Source of the DNA: Roseateles_C aquae
GTDB taxonomy: Bacteria > Pseudomonadota > Gammaproteobacteria > Burkholderiales > Burkholderiaceae_C
Direction of reading: 5' to 3'
NCBI RefSeq assembly: GCF_032337115.1
Contig: NZ_JAVXZY010000009.1
Coordinates: forward strand, 62,001 to 126,000
DNA length: 64,000 nt
The position numbers and the translations under genes were made by a program. Below, one piece after another: positions 8,516 through 17,076 of the stretch. The notes under the pieces are model-generated. The model saw only the letters and a list, made by a program, of their open reading frames with translations, was not told the DNA's origin and searched no databases. Position 1 is the first letter of the stretch. Every line of letters starts with the position of its first letter.

Positions 8516-9337
8516 GTGAACCCAGACCGCCTAGACCGCCCAGCCCAAATCGACATCGACAAGCCCGACGCCAGCACCGAGCGCGGCCCGCGCGGCATCC
8601 AGAGCATCGAGGTTGGTGGCCAGTTGCTGGTGGCCCTGGCCCACCAGGGCCGACCCTTGGCGCTGAAGGACCTGGCCCGTGAGGCCGGCATGGCGCCGGC
8701 CAAGGCCCACCCCTATCTGGTCAGCTTCATCAAGCTGGGCCTGGTGGAACAGGAAGGCGGCAGTGGCCGCTACGGCCTCGGGCCGCTGGCCTTGCAACTG
8801 GGCCTGATCAGCCTGCAGCAGTACGACCCGGTGCGCCTGGCCACGCCGCGCATCGAGGAGCTGGCCCTGCTGTGCGGCCACACCGTGGCCATCGCCGTCT
8901 GGGGCAATCGCGGGCCAACCATTGTTCGCGTGGCCGAGGCGCCGAGCCCGGTGCATGTGAGCATGCGCCACGGCACGGTGATGAGCTTGAGCGGCACCGC
9001 CTCGGGCCGGCTGTTTGCCGCCCATCTGCCGGCCAGCCAGGTGCTGGCGGCGGTGGCCGATGCCCAAGAGGCCGCGCAGATGCAGCAGCGCGACTTTCAG
9101 GATCAGCTGACCGAGACCCGCCGCAGCGGCCTGGCCAGCTCGCGCGATGGCGTGGTCAGCGGTGTTTCGGCGCTGGCGGCGCCGGTCTTTGATGATCAGC
9201 AGCGCATGGTGCTGAGCCTGACGGCGATCGGCCCCAGCGGCAGTTTCGAGCTCAGCACCAGTGGCGCGGTGGCCCAGGCACTGCAGCAGGTGGCACAGGA
9301 TTTGTCACGGCAGCTGGGCTGGCGAGCGCCCGCCTGA
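8516..9337 (+). CDS. IclR-family transcriptional regulator
   Basis: 273-aa regulator starting at GTG 8516. A winged-helix domain lies at about 30-95 (LKDLAREAGMAPAKAHPYLV, then RYGLGPLALQLG), followed by the GAF-like effector domain (VAIAVWGNRGPTIVRVAE... SVSG-type end). IclR proteins often control aromatic catabolism in this order. It is divergent from the six-gene homogentisate-type operon and is its likely regulator, with the effector probably a pathway intermediate. No strong ribosome site precedes the GTG, so the start is moderately certain. Confidence 0.88.
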   Translation: MNPDRLDRPAQIDIDKPDASTERGPRGIQSIEVGGQLLVALAHQGRPLALKDLAREAGMAPAKAHPYLVSFIKLGLVEQEGGSGRYGLGPLALQLGLISLQQYDPVRLATPRIEELALLCGHTVAIAVWGNRGPTIVRVAEAPSPVHVSMRHGTVMSLSGTASGRLFAAHLPASQVLAAVADAQEAAQMQQRDFQDQLTETRRSGLASSRDGVVSGVSALAAPVFDDQQRMVLSLTAIGPSGSFELSTSGAVAQALQQVAQDLSRQLGWRAPA

Positions 9338-9356
9338 GCTGCGAGCCCCGGCAGCT

Positions 9357-10115
9357 TCAGTGAACGCTGCCGATATCGCGGGCCAGCGCTTCCAGCATGC
9401 GGCGCTCTTCCAGCACCGATTGGAAGCAGGGGAAGAGATTGCGCGCCACGCGCGCCAGCGCCGGTTGGCCCGCATAGCGGGCCAGCTGTTGCTGCGCCCA
9501 GCAGAAATCCAGGCTCATCAGCACAGCGGGTGCATTGACGCGCGGGTTCATACGCTCGCCGCTGCAGATCTTGAAACCCAGCATGCGGCGGTAGAAGCCG
9601 ACATGGCGCGGGTTGACCTCAACCACCAGGGTGCGTGCGCCGCGCAGGCGGTAGGCCGCCAGATAGGCGGCCTGGAACAGATTCAGCTGCACATGGCGCG
9701 AGGCCTCGTCGCCATCGATGGCGAACTGGGTGCACTCGCACAGCTTGTGGCCGGACTCGCGCATCGCCGCGAGTTCGTCGGCAAAAACCGCGTCTGCAGC
9801 CAGGCCGGCATCGCCGTCGAAACGCACACTCAGCGTGCCGATGACTTCCTCGCCCTTGAGCGCCGTCAGCGTGACCGGTTCAGCACCGGGCAGCGAAGGC
9901 TGGGACTGGCCCACCATGTAACCACGCGAGCGGTACTTGCGACCGACCAGATCACGGGCGCGTTCGCGCACCGCCGGCGTCACCGCCGCCTTGATCTCCA
10001 GCGGCTTTGCAAATGTTTCAAAAGTAGCCTGAGTGAAGCCTGGCGTGGCCAGCGCCGAGGCCGCCACTGCCGGGGCGGACCATTCGCGCAACACCAAGTC
10101 TTCCTCACTCATCAC
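9357..10115 (-). CDS. FeeM-like N-acyl amino acid synthase (GNAT fold)
   Basis: 252-aa protein resembling the FeeM catalytic core family, relatives of LuxI-type acyl-homoserine lactone synthases that join acyl-ACP chains to amino acids. Visible features are YRSRGYMV (61-68), a GNAT-like strand with VIGTLSVRFDGDAGL (91-105), ECTQFAID (127-134) and VEVNPRHVGFYRRMLGF (165-181), the usual acetyltransferase end motif. It converges on the IclR gene with a 19-bp gap. I see no adjacent ACP or export gene. The family call is fairly secure; the product is unknown. Confidence 0.7.
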   Translation of the reverse strand: MMSEEDLVLREWSAPAVAASALATPGFTQATFETFAKPLEIKAAVTPAVRERARDLVGRKYRSRGYMVGQSQPSLPGAEPVTLTALKGEEVIGTLSVRFDGDAGLAADAVFADELAAMRESGHKLCECTQFAIDGDEASRHVQLNLFQAAYLAAYRLRGARTLVVEVNPRHVGFYRRMLGFKICSGERMNPRVNAPAVLMSLDFCWAQQQLARYAGQPALARVARNLFPCFQSVLEERRMLEALARDIGSVH

Positions 10116-10364
10116 CGATTACTCCGGTATCAATGTGGGCGCAGTCTAGCCAGCCATGCTGGAATTCACGTGAACATTTAACGACACGCACACCTGACAC
10201 ACTTTCGTTACAACTTATTCGGCAAACCCCGAGACATCGAGCCACCGAGTTCTGATAAAGCAATCGAAACAATTGATACCTGGACTTCCGGGTAGACCCT
10301 GAAGTGCCTGCCCCAAGGCCAAAAAGCGAGCGCCGGCGATACCGGCTTCGCCAACAGTGGTTTG
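10116..10364. other. Intergenic region with no gene seen
   Basis: This 249-bp gap separates the FeeM-like gene start from the amidase stop. Bases 10120-10280 are more AT-rich than average and probably hold the FeeM-like promoter (minus strand). No hairpin with a T-tract, RNA gene or credible open frame was found. Confidence 0.5.
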
Positions 10365-11999
10365 TTACAAGCCTGGCTGGAATTTCGGCTCGACGCGCGC
10401 CCGGCTGGCCTGCTCGTAGGCATAGCCAAAGCCGAGCAGTTTGGCGTCCTGCCAGGCCAGGCCGCCGAACGACAGACCGGCCGGCAGCCCGGCCACCGCG
10501 CCCATGGGCACGGTGAGGTGCGGATAGCCCGCCACGGCAAAGGGCGTCGTGAAGCCGCCGGCGGTGAAATGGTCGCCAAGCAACTTGTCGGTTAGCCAGG
10601 CCAGATTGCCGGTGGGCGCCACCACCGCGTCGAGGCGGTGCTGGGCAAACAAGGCGTCCAAGCCCTCTTCGCGTGAATAGCGCTGGTTGTTGGCCAGCGC
10701 CTCGCGGTAGGCAGCACCATCCTGCGGCAAGGCCAGCGCCTGCTCGAACAGCTCCTGATCGAACCAGGGCATCACCTCGGCCGCATGGGCACGATTCCAG
10801 GCCACCAGCTCATCCAGCGTCTTGAACGGCGCGTCGGGCTGGAACTCGCGCAGATAGTCGGCCAAGCCGGCGCGCAACTCGTGCAAGAGCACGGTCAGCT
10901 CGGTTTCCGCGTACTTCGCTTGCGAGGGGATCTCCAGGCCGTCGATCAGTTCAGCACCCTGCGCCTTCAGGACCGCCAACGCGCGCTCGAACAGCGCATT
11001 GACCTGCGGCTGCGGCGGTTGCGAAGCACGAACAATGCCCAGCCGCGCGCCTCGCAGCGCATCGGGCTTCAGGCCGGCCAGCCAATCAATCTGGCGCGGC
11101 GCGGCCAGCGTCGCCGCATCATTGGGATCCGCCCCGGCCAGAGCCTGCATCAAGAGCGCGGCGTCGCGCACATGGCGGGTCATCGGCCCGGCCGTGTCTT
11201 GCGCGGCGGCGATGGGAATAACGCCATGCCGACTCAGCTGGCCGACGGTGGGCTTCAGCCCCACCACGCCGCAGATGCTGGCCGGCGAAACGATGGAGCC
11301 ATCGGTTTCGGTACCCACTGCCAGCGCGCACAGGCCGGCCGCGGCGGCTGCCCCCGAGCCGGAACTGGAGCCACTGCAGTTGCGATTGAGCTGATGCGGG
11401 TTGCGCGTCAGGCCACCGCGGCTGCTCCAGCCGCTGACTGAGCGGGTCGAACGGATATTCGCCCATTCGCTGAGGTTGGTCTTGCCCAGCAACACCGCCC
11501 CTGCATCGCGCAGCCGGGCAATCAAATGGGCATCATGCCTGGCGTGCAGGCCTGCCAGGCCGAGCGAGCCTGCCGTCGTCGCCATGCGATCCGCGCTGGC
11601 GATATTGTCCTTGACCAGCACCGGCAGCCCATGCAACGGGCCGCGCAGCTTGCCGGCGCGGCGCTCGGCATCGAGCACTCGCGCTTGCGCCAGTGCCTCG
11701 GGATTGAGCTCGATCACCGAGCGCAGCTGCGGCCCATGGGCGTCGATCTGCTCGATCCGTTTCAGGTAGTGCCGGGTCAGTGCTTCGGCCGAAAGCCGGC
11801 CAGCCTGCAGCTCAGCCTGCAAGCCAGCAGCATCCAGGCCCGCCAGCACTTGGTGCTGCTGGTCCTGGGCACGCTTTGCAAAGGCCATCGCAGAGGGTTT
11901 CGCTGCCCCTGCTTCGGCCTGCGCCACGGCAGCGCCTCCCAGCGCCACCGATGCGGCCAGGAATTGCCGCCGCCCCTTGATGCCAACACCCCTTGCCAT
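10365..11999 (-). CDS. Exported amidase-signature-family hydrolase
   Basis: 544-aa amidase. The ATG at 11997-11999 follows a GGAGGGA ribosome site and opens a probable Tat signal (GRRQFLAAS, Arg10-Arg11). The catalytic triad of the family is visible: Lys130 (VLVKDNIAS), the Ser-rich loop GSSSGSG (210-216) and the nucleophile Ser235 (ETDGSIVSPA). Members hydrolyse linear amides, aryl amides or peptide amides; the substrate cannot be chosen. It starts 37 bp after the stop of the PcaB-like gene, so the two probably form one transcript. A periplasmic location follows from the signal. Confidence 0.88.
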   Translation of the reverse strand: MARGVGIKGRRQFLAASVALGGAAVAQAEAGAAKPSAMAFAKRAQDQQHQVLAGLDAAGLQAELQAGRLSAEALTRHYLKRIEQIDAHGPQLRSVIELNPEALAQARVLDAERRAGKLRGPLHGLPVLVKDNIASADRMATTAGSLGLAGLHARHDAHLIARLRDAGAVLLGKTNLSEWANIRSTRSVSGWSSRGGLTRNPHQLNRNCSGSSSGSGAAAAAGLCALAVGTETDGSIVSPASICGVVGLKPTVGQLSRHGVIPIAAAQDTAGPMTRHVRDAALLMQALAGADPNDAATLAAPRQIDWLAGLKPDALRGARLGIVRASQPPQPQVNALFERALAVLKAQGAELIDGLEIPSQAKYAETELTVLLHELRAGLADYLREFQPDAPFKTLDELVAWNRAHAAEVMPWFDQELFEQALALPQDGAAYREALANNQRYSREEGLDALFAQHRLDAVVAPTGNLAWLTDKLLGDHFTAGGFTTPFAVAGYPHLTVPMGAVAGLPAGLSFGGLAWQDAKLLGFGYAYEQASRARVEPKFQPGL

Positions 12000-12036
12000 G
12001 GATCTTCCCTCCAGCTGATTGATTTGATAGCCTGGC

Positions 12037-13425
12037 TCAGCCACTACGGGCGGCCAGCAGCAGTTCACATTGCATGCGCGCATCCTGCAGCGCCAGTGAT
12101 ACGGTGGCATCGGCCAAGGCCGCCGCCGCATGCGGATCAAACAAGGCCTCCAACCGCTGCTCAGGCAGGCGCCCGCGCAACTCGGCGTCCTGACCCAAAA
12201 CCTCTCGCGCTATCGACCGCAGGCCCAGGCCACGCCGCTGCCCCAGCTCCGCCATCGCCTGCAAGCGCTGCTGCGTGGCCGACTTGCCGAGCAGCGGGGT
12301 CAAGACCAGTGCCAGTTGTTCGGCAAAACCCTGTTCCTGTTGCCTGTCGATGTTCTGCAGCATCCGCGCCGGATGCAGCTGCAAGCCCGCGCAGGCCCGC
12401 GTCAGCGCGCGCAGGGCGCCATGCGTGCTGAGCAGCAGGCCGGCCCATTCGGCTGTTGCGGCCTGCCAGTTGCCCAGGCCGCAATCCTCGTCCTGCGCCA
12501 TGCCGGCCAGCAGCGCTGCCATCCGCTGTGGTGCCCGCTGCGCAGCTGCCAGCGCCTGCAGGCAGGCCACCGGCCTGCCCGGCCCAGAGCTCGGCAACAG
12601 TTCGCCCCGTGGCTTCTCCACCGCTTCCAAGGCCTCGCCACGTTCGGCCTGCGCCATCTGCGACAGCTCCCGCGCCACCCGGCCCAGATTGCCGCACAAC
12701 AGTGCCAGCTCGCTACCCAGGCGCAGCCAGCGGTCACGCTGAGTCTGCCAGGGCATGTTGGGCAGGGGCAATTGCAACTCGTCGGCCACCGCATGGGCGA
12801 CGGCCTGGGCCTGGTCGCCGAGCACACTCAGGCTGGCCAACTCACCCGCCAGCTGCAGCTGCAGCGCCTCGCCAGCAGCTTCGCGCAAGCCATGCAGGCT
12901 GCGCAGCAGCGGCTGCAGCCAATTCAGCAGCCGGACACGCAAGCTACTGAGCTGAGGCCGTGGCGTCAGACCATGATTCAGCACCGGCGTTGCCTCGTAA
13001 CGCTCGGCCAAAGCCATCAGCTGGCCGCACAGCGTCAGCAAATCGTCCTCAATCAGCCGCAGGGCACGGCGCGTTTGCAGCACCATGGCGGTATCAATCA
13101 AGTCTTGACTGCTGCCCCCCCAATGCACGTAGCCCGCCGCCACCGGATCGAACAGCGCTACGGTTTCGGCGAGCTTGCGCACCACCGGCAGAGCGAGGCT
13201 GCCGGCACGGCCGCTGGCGGCCACCAGGGCCGCCACGTCATAGAGTTCAGCACGGCACAGGCTGGCGATGGCCTGGGCCGCCGCGGCGGGCATCAGGCCG
13301 GCGCGTGCCTGACCACGGGCCAAGGCGGCCTCGAAGTCCATCATCGCCTGGACGATGGCCGTCTCGCCGAACAGCTCCACCATCTCCGGCGTGGACAGAA
13401 AGCCTTCGAACACCAGCACTGACAT
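12037..13425 (-). CDS. PcaB-like lyase of the fumarase/aspartase superfamily, signature lost
   Basis: 462-aa protein whose overall sequence is closest to 3-carboxy-cis,cis-muconate cycloisomerase. HWGGSSQDLID (101-111) is well kept. The usual histidine block (RTHxQ) is replaced by NHGLTPRPQ (150-158), and the signature GSSxMPxKxNP is absent: the equivalent stretch at about 270-288 reads KPRGELLPSSGPGRPVA. The frame is intact with no stops, so this is a divergent functional paralogue or an enzyme with changed chemistry, not a simple pseudogene. No pcaH, pcaG, pcaC or pcaD is nearby, so a protocatechuate role is doubtful. It precedes the exported amidase. Confidence 0.7.
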   Translation of the reverse strand: MSVLVFEGFLSTPEMVELFGETAIVQAMMDFEAALARGQARAGLMPAAAAQAIASLCRAELYDVAALVAASGRAGSLALPVVRKLAETVALFDPVAAGYVHWGGSSQDLIDTAMVLQTRRALRLIEDDLLTLCGQLMALAERYEATPVLNHGLTPRPQLSSLRVRLLNWLQPLLRSLHGLREAAGEALQLQLAGELASLSVLGDQAQAVAHAVADELQLPLPNMPWQTQRDRWLRLGSELALLCGNLGRVARELSQMAQAERGEALEAVEKPRGELLPSSGPGRPVACLQALAAAQRAPQRMAALLAGMAQDEDCGLGNWQAATAEWAGLLLSTHGALRALTRACAGLQLHPARMLQNIDRQQEQGFAEQLALVLTPLLGKSATQQRLQAMAELGQRRGLGLRSIAREVLGQDAELRGRLPEQRLEALFDPHAAAALADATVSLALQDARMQCELLLAARSG

Positions 13426-13563
13426 TGATGCATCCCGTCATCAGTTCGGACGATGCTAGCGAGCGCCGCCGAGCCCGCGGCTCGCGACAAACCCGCAAAC
13501 ATCGTCGATGGCTGCGCCGATCACCGCCTGCACGGGGACGCTCCCGCGCCCCCGTCACTGCCA

Positions 13564-14301
13564 TCAGGCCGGCTGATGCAGAGCCGCCAGACGGCTCATA
13601 TTGCCCAGCGAGACGCGATGCAGCTCGAGCACCGACAGCAGGCCGTTGCGGAAGAACTCGAGCACCTTGGCGTCGTCGAGCTCGGCCAGCTTTTGCTCGT
13701 TGACGGTCAGGAAGCCTTCGACATCGATCTTCTCGCCGTTGGGCATCGTCGCTTCGAAGCGCATGTCCTGCAGCAGATCGGCAGCGACCAGCGCATCGCA
13801 GGCCAGGCGAGTGCGTTCGGACTCCTGCTCGAAGCCTTCGAGGAAGTTCTTGGCATTGAGCGTGAACTCGGTTGGCTGGCCATCTTCGGCAAACAGCGGC
13901 GTGCCTTCGGACTCGGAGAAACCGGACCACTCCGAGTCGAAGCAGACGGCGATGTCATTGGCTTCGTTGATGCGAGCCATGGCAAAGGGATAACGGCGCA
14001 GATAGGCGGGCGTGTAATTGGCCGTCCACTTGTCGTCCTTGATGATGACGTTGACGCCGGGCTTCAGGCCCAACACGGCCAGCGGCGCGACCGGGGCCGG
14101 CTTGCCCTCGACAGCCTCACCGACGCGCACGAAGACGATAGGGAATTCCTTGCAGGCCTCGGCGAACTCGACCACGGTCAGGAACAGCGAGTTCAGGCCC
14201 TTGACCTTGTCCAGCGTGCTCTTGCTCGTGTCCAGACGCAGCTTCTTGTGCAGTTCACGGTCCAGCGGGACCAGGGCGCCATACATCGGGGGGGTACTCA
14301 T
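13564..14301 (-). CDS. SapC family protein
   Basis: 245-aa SapC-like protein. The N-terminus (YGALVPLDRELHKKLRL), the central WTANYTPAYLRRYPFA and the FLTVNEQKLAELDD end are typical. The family is named after a Campylobacter surface-layer locus, but its members are widespread and their role is unclear. The start is ATG 14299-14301 with GGAGAG upstream, and it overlaps the corC-like stop as ATGA, so the two are coupled. No signal peptide is seen, so it is probably cytoplasmic. Confidence 0.8.
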   Translation of the reverse strand: MSTPPMYGALVPLDRELHKKLRLDTSKSTLDKVKGLNSLFLTVVEFAEACKEFPIVFVRVGEAVEGKPAPVAPLAVLGLKPGVNVIIKDDKWTANYTPAYLRRYPFAMARINEANDIAVCFDSEWSGFSESEGTPLFAEDGQPTEFTLNAKNFLEGFEQESERTRLACDALVAADLLQDMRFEATMPNGEKIDVEGFLTVNEQKLAELDDAKVLEFFRNGLLSVLELHRVSLGNMSRLAALHQPA

Positions 14302-15599
14302 TCTTTCTCTCCTTCATCGGCCAGTCGCGAGACCAGCACCTTGTCAACACGCTTGCCATCGAGGTCCACCACCTCGAATCTCCAGGCGTTCCACTCCACC
14401 ACATCGGCCGTGCGCGGCAAGCGCCCCAGCAACAGCATCACCATGCCGGCCAGAGTGTTGTAGCGCCCACGATCCTCTTCAGGCAGTTCCTTCAATGCCA
14501 GCCGGTCCTTCAGCTCGGGAACCGGAATCAGGCCGTCCATCAGCCAGCTGCCGTCCTCGCGTTGCACCGCCCAGGCATCACCATCGCTGGGCGCATTGAA
14601 CTCGCCCGCAATTGCTTCCAGCACGTCGCGCACGGCGATCACACCCTGCACCTCGCCGTACTCATCCACCACAAACACCAGCGGCGCATCCGAGGCCCTG
14701 AAGTGCTCCAGCAACTCCATGCCCGACAGCGTCTCCGGCACGAACACCGGCGCTTCCAGGCCCTCGCCCAGGGCCAGGTCTTGCCCGGCCAGCACGCGCT
14801 GCAGCAGGCCCTGCGCCGTGGCGATGCCCAGCACATCGGTCAGGCCGCCGCGGCAAACCGGGTAACGGCTGAAGCCATGCGCCTGCAACATCTTCAGCAC
14901 CTGCTCGGGTGTGTCGTTCACATCCAGCCAGGCGATTTCGGCGCGCGGAATCATCATCGAGCCGATCTGCCGCTCATCGAGCCGGAACACATTGCGCACC
15001 ATCTGGTGCTCATGCTCCTCGATGACGCCGGCATCCAAGCCCTCTTCCAGGCTGGCCGCAATCTCTTCTTCGGTGACGCTGCGCTGCGCCTTGCCGCGCA
15101 AGCCCATCAGGCCCAACGTCGCCTCGGTGCAAAAGGACAGGAACTTCACCAGCGGCCGCGCCACCAGCGACAGGAACTCCATCGGCGGCGCCACCAGGCG
15201 CGCGACCGACTCTGGATAGATCTGCCCGACGCGTTTTGGCACCAGCTCGCCGAAGATGATGGTCACCACGGTGATGATGACGACGACCAAGGCCGTGGCC
15301 GTGATGTCCACCGCGCGGTCGTGCCAGCCGGTGTGTTCGCTGATCCAGTGCGACAGCGGCGCCGAAAACGCCGCATCGCCGACGATGCCGTTCAGCACCC
15401 CGATCGAAGTGATGCCGATCTGCACCGTCGACAGGAATTTGGTCGGGTTCTCGTGCAGCTCCATCGCCGCTTGGGCACCGGACTCCTGCGCCTCGACCAA
15501 GACTTGCAGCCTGGCCTTGCGACTGGCCGACAGGGCCATTTCAGACATCGCGAAGAAGGCGTTGAGCAGCAGCAGGAAGAGAAGTAGCGCGGTATCCAT
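14298..15599 (-). CDS. CorC/HlyC-type membrane protein with CBS domains
   Basis: 433-aa CNNM-type protein. The N-terminal DUF21 membrane domain (about 1-195, starting TALLLFLLLLNAFFAMSEMA) is followed by a CBS pair (about 215-335, with MMIPRAEIAWLDV and VVDEYGEVQGVIA) and a C-terminal CorC/HlyC transport-associated domain (about 350-430). The family is linked to magnesium or cobalt efflux, though often annotated as hemolysin. It is divergent from apaH and coupled to the SapC gene downstream. Confidence 0.9.
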   Translation of the reverse strand: MDTALLLFLLLLNAFFAMSEMALSASRKARLQVLVEAQESGAQAAMELHENPTKFLSTVQIGITSIGVLNGIVGDAAFSAPLSHWISEHTGWHDRAVDITATALVVVIITVVTIIFGELVPKRVGQIYPESVARLVAPPMEFLSLVARPLVKFLSFCTEATLGLMGLRGKAQRSVTEEEIAASLEEGLDAGVIEEHEHQMVRNVFRLDERQIGSMMIPRAEIAWLDVNDTPEQVLKMLQAHGFSRYPVCRGGLTDVLGIATAQGLLQRVLAGQDLALGEGLEAPVFVPETLSGMELLEHFRASDAPLVFVVDEYGEVQGVIAVRDVLEAIAGEFNAPSDGDAWAVQREDGSWLMDGLIPVPELKDRLALKELPEEDRGRYNTLAGMVMLLLGRLPRTADVVEWNAWRFEVVDLDGKRVDKVLVSRLADEGEKE

Positions 15600-15720
15600 G
15601 GAGGGCGCAGATCGAGCCGGGCCCAGGGCGACCAGGGTTTACCCGAAATCTGCGCGGCAATGCGAGAAAGCCCCGAAGCCTAGCAGAAGCGCATGTCGAT
15701 TCCGACAGCACAATCCCGCA

Positions 15721-16548
15721 ATGAACTATCTGATCGGCGATCTGCAAGGCTGCTGCGACGCGTTCGAGCGCCTGCTGCAAAAAATAGACTTCTCTCCCTC
15801 GCGCGACCGCCTCTGGCTGCTTGGCGATCTGGTCAACCGCGGCCCGGCCTCGCTAGCCACCTTGCGCCGGCTGCAGCAACTGGGCAGCGCCGCCACCTGC
15901 CTGCTGGGCAATCACGATCTACATCTGCTGGCCGTCGCCCACGGCGTACGCCCGCCCCACCGCAGCGACACCCTGCACGACATCCTCAGCGCACCCGACC
16001 GCGAAGCCCTGCTTGCCTGGCTGCGCCAGCAAAAGATGGCCTGCCTCGACCAAGGCTGGCTGATGGTTCACGCCGGCGTGGTGCCGCAATGGAGCACCAG
16101 CACCACGCTGGTGCTGGCCGCCGAGGTCGAGGCGCTGCTGCGTGGCCCCGATCTGCACGAGTTCCTGCAGCAGATGTACGGCAATGAACCGCTGCAGTGG
16201 CGCACCGAGCTCAGCGGCATCGAGCGGCTGCGTTTCATCGTCAATGTGCTGACCCGGCTGCGCTTTTGCGATGCCCAGGGGCGGCTGGACCTGAAGACCA
16301 AGGACGGCGCCGGCGCCGCCCCGCCCGGCTTCATGCCCTGGTTCGACGCCCCCGAACGCCAGACCGCCGACCAGCCCATCGCCTTCGGCCATTGGTCCAC
16401 CCTCGGCCTCGTGCAGCGCCCCGATCTGTTGGCCCTGGACACCGGCTGCATCTGGGGCGGCCAGCTCAGCGCCGCCCGCGTCGAGGCCGGCCGTGCGCTG
16501 GAGCTCATTCAGGTGCAGTGCGAGCAGGCGCAGAAGCCGGGGGAGTGA
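15721..16548 (+). CDS. apaH: Symmetrical bis(5'-nucleosyl)-tetraphosphatase
   Basis: Hydrolyses Ap4A to two ADP. The 275-aa protein starts at ATG 15721 (MNYLIGDLQGC) and shows all metallophosphatase motifs: GDLQGC (6-11), GDLVNRGP (35-42), GNHD (63-66), a HAGVVP block and FGHWSTLG. The length matches E. coli ApaH. It stands alone in front of tRNA-Ser and is divergent from the corC-like gene. Confidence 0.95.
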   Translation: MNYLIGDLQGCCDAFERLLQKIDFSPSRDRLWLLGDLVNRGPASLATLRRLQQLGSAATCLLGNHDLHLLAVAHGVRPPHRSDTLHDILSAPDREALLAWLRQQKMACLDQGWLMVHAGVVPQWSTSTTLVLAAEVEALLRGPDLHEFLQQMYGNEPLQWRTELSGIERLRFIVNVLTRLRFCDAQGRLDLKTKDGAGAAPPGFMPWFDAPERQTADQPIAFGHWSTLGLVQRPDLLALDTGCIWGGQLSAARVEAGRALELIQVQCEQAQKPGE

Positions 16549-16701
16549 AGGCCGCTTCTTCGAAAGTGCTGGTTGCTGACGCTACAATGCCCGCTTCGGA
16601 TTTGTCGGCATACGTGGGAACGTGATGTCGACTTGCAAGCGCTAAGCTGATCCGAGCCTGATGCCTCGCAAAATGAGAGTCTTCAGGGCAACTGCGAATC
16701 T

Positions 16702-16792
16702 GGAGACGTGGCCGAGTGGTTTAAGGCAACGGTCTTGAAAACCGTCGAGGGCTTATACCCCTCCGTGAGTTCGAATCTCACCGTCTCCGCCA
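16702..16792 (+). tRNA. tRNA-Ser (UGA anticodon)
   Basis: A complete class II tRNA of 91 nt. The acceptor stem GGAGACG pairs with CGTCTCC, followed by discriminator G and an encoded CCA. The anticodon loop CTTGAAA sits in a GGT/ACC-type stem and gives anticodon TGA, reading UCA. A long variable arm (GAGGGCTTATACCCCTC) and the T-loop TTCGAATC are present. A TACAAT box at 16583-16588 may be the -10 of its promoter. Confidence 0.96.
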
Positions 16793-16798
16793 ACATGC

Positions 16799-16830
16799 AA
16801 CCCCCGTTGATTGATGAACTTGGGGTTTTC
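16799..16830 (+). terminator. Rho-independent terminator after tRNA-Ser
   Basis: AACCCC (16799-16804) pairs with GGGGTT (16822-16827) around a 17-nt loop and is followed by TTTC then a T-rich stretch. The position seven bases after the tRNA CCA fits a tRNA terminator. Confidence 0.7.
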
Positions 16831-17076
16831 TTGTTCTTAGCTGGCTGAACTCGGCATAACCCAAAGTCCTGCCCAGCGGGCGTGAAATGGTTGTTCATTG
16901 CTGCGAACCTTGCAAGGCGCTGCAAAGGTATTGCCCTTCCGGACAAGCGCTGCAGGTGCTCATCCCGAAGGCGCGGGGCGGCTTGGTGTTCTTCAGGTCG
17001 GTACCTGCAGCTCGTGGTCTTCCTCGACTACGCCATGCGTGTGCCGAAGCTCGTTCGCCGCAGCTATGCTCCCCCC

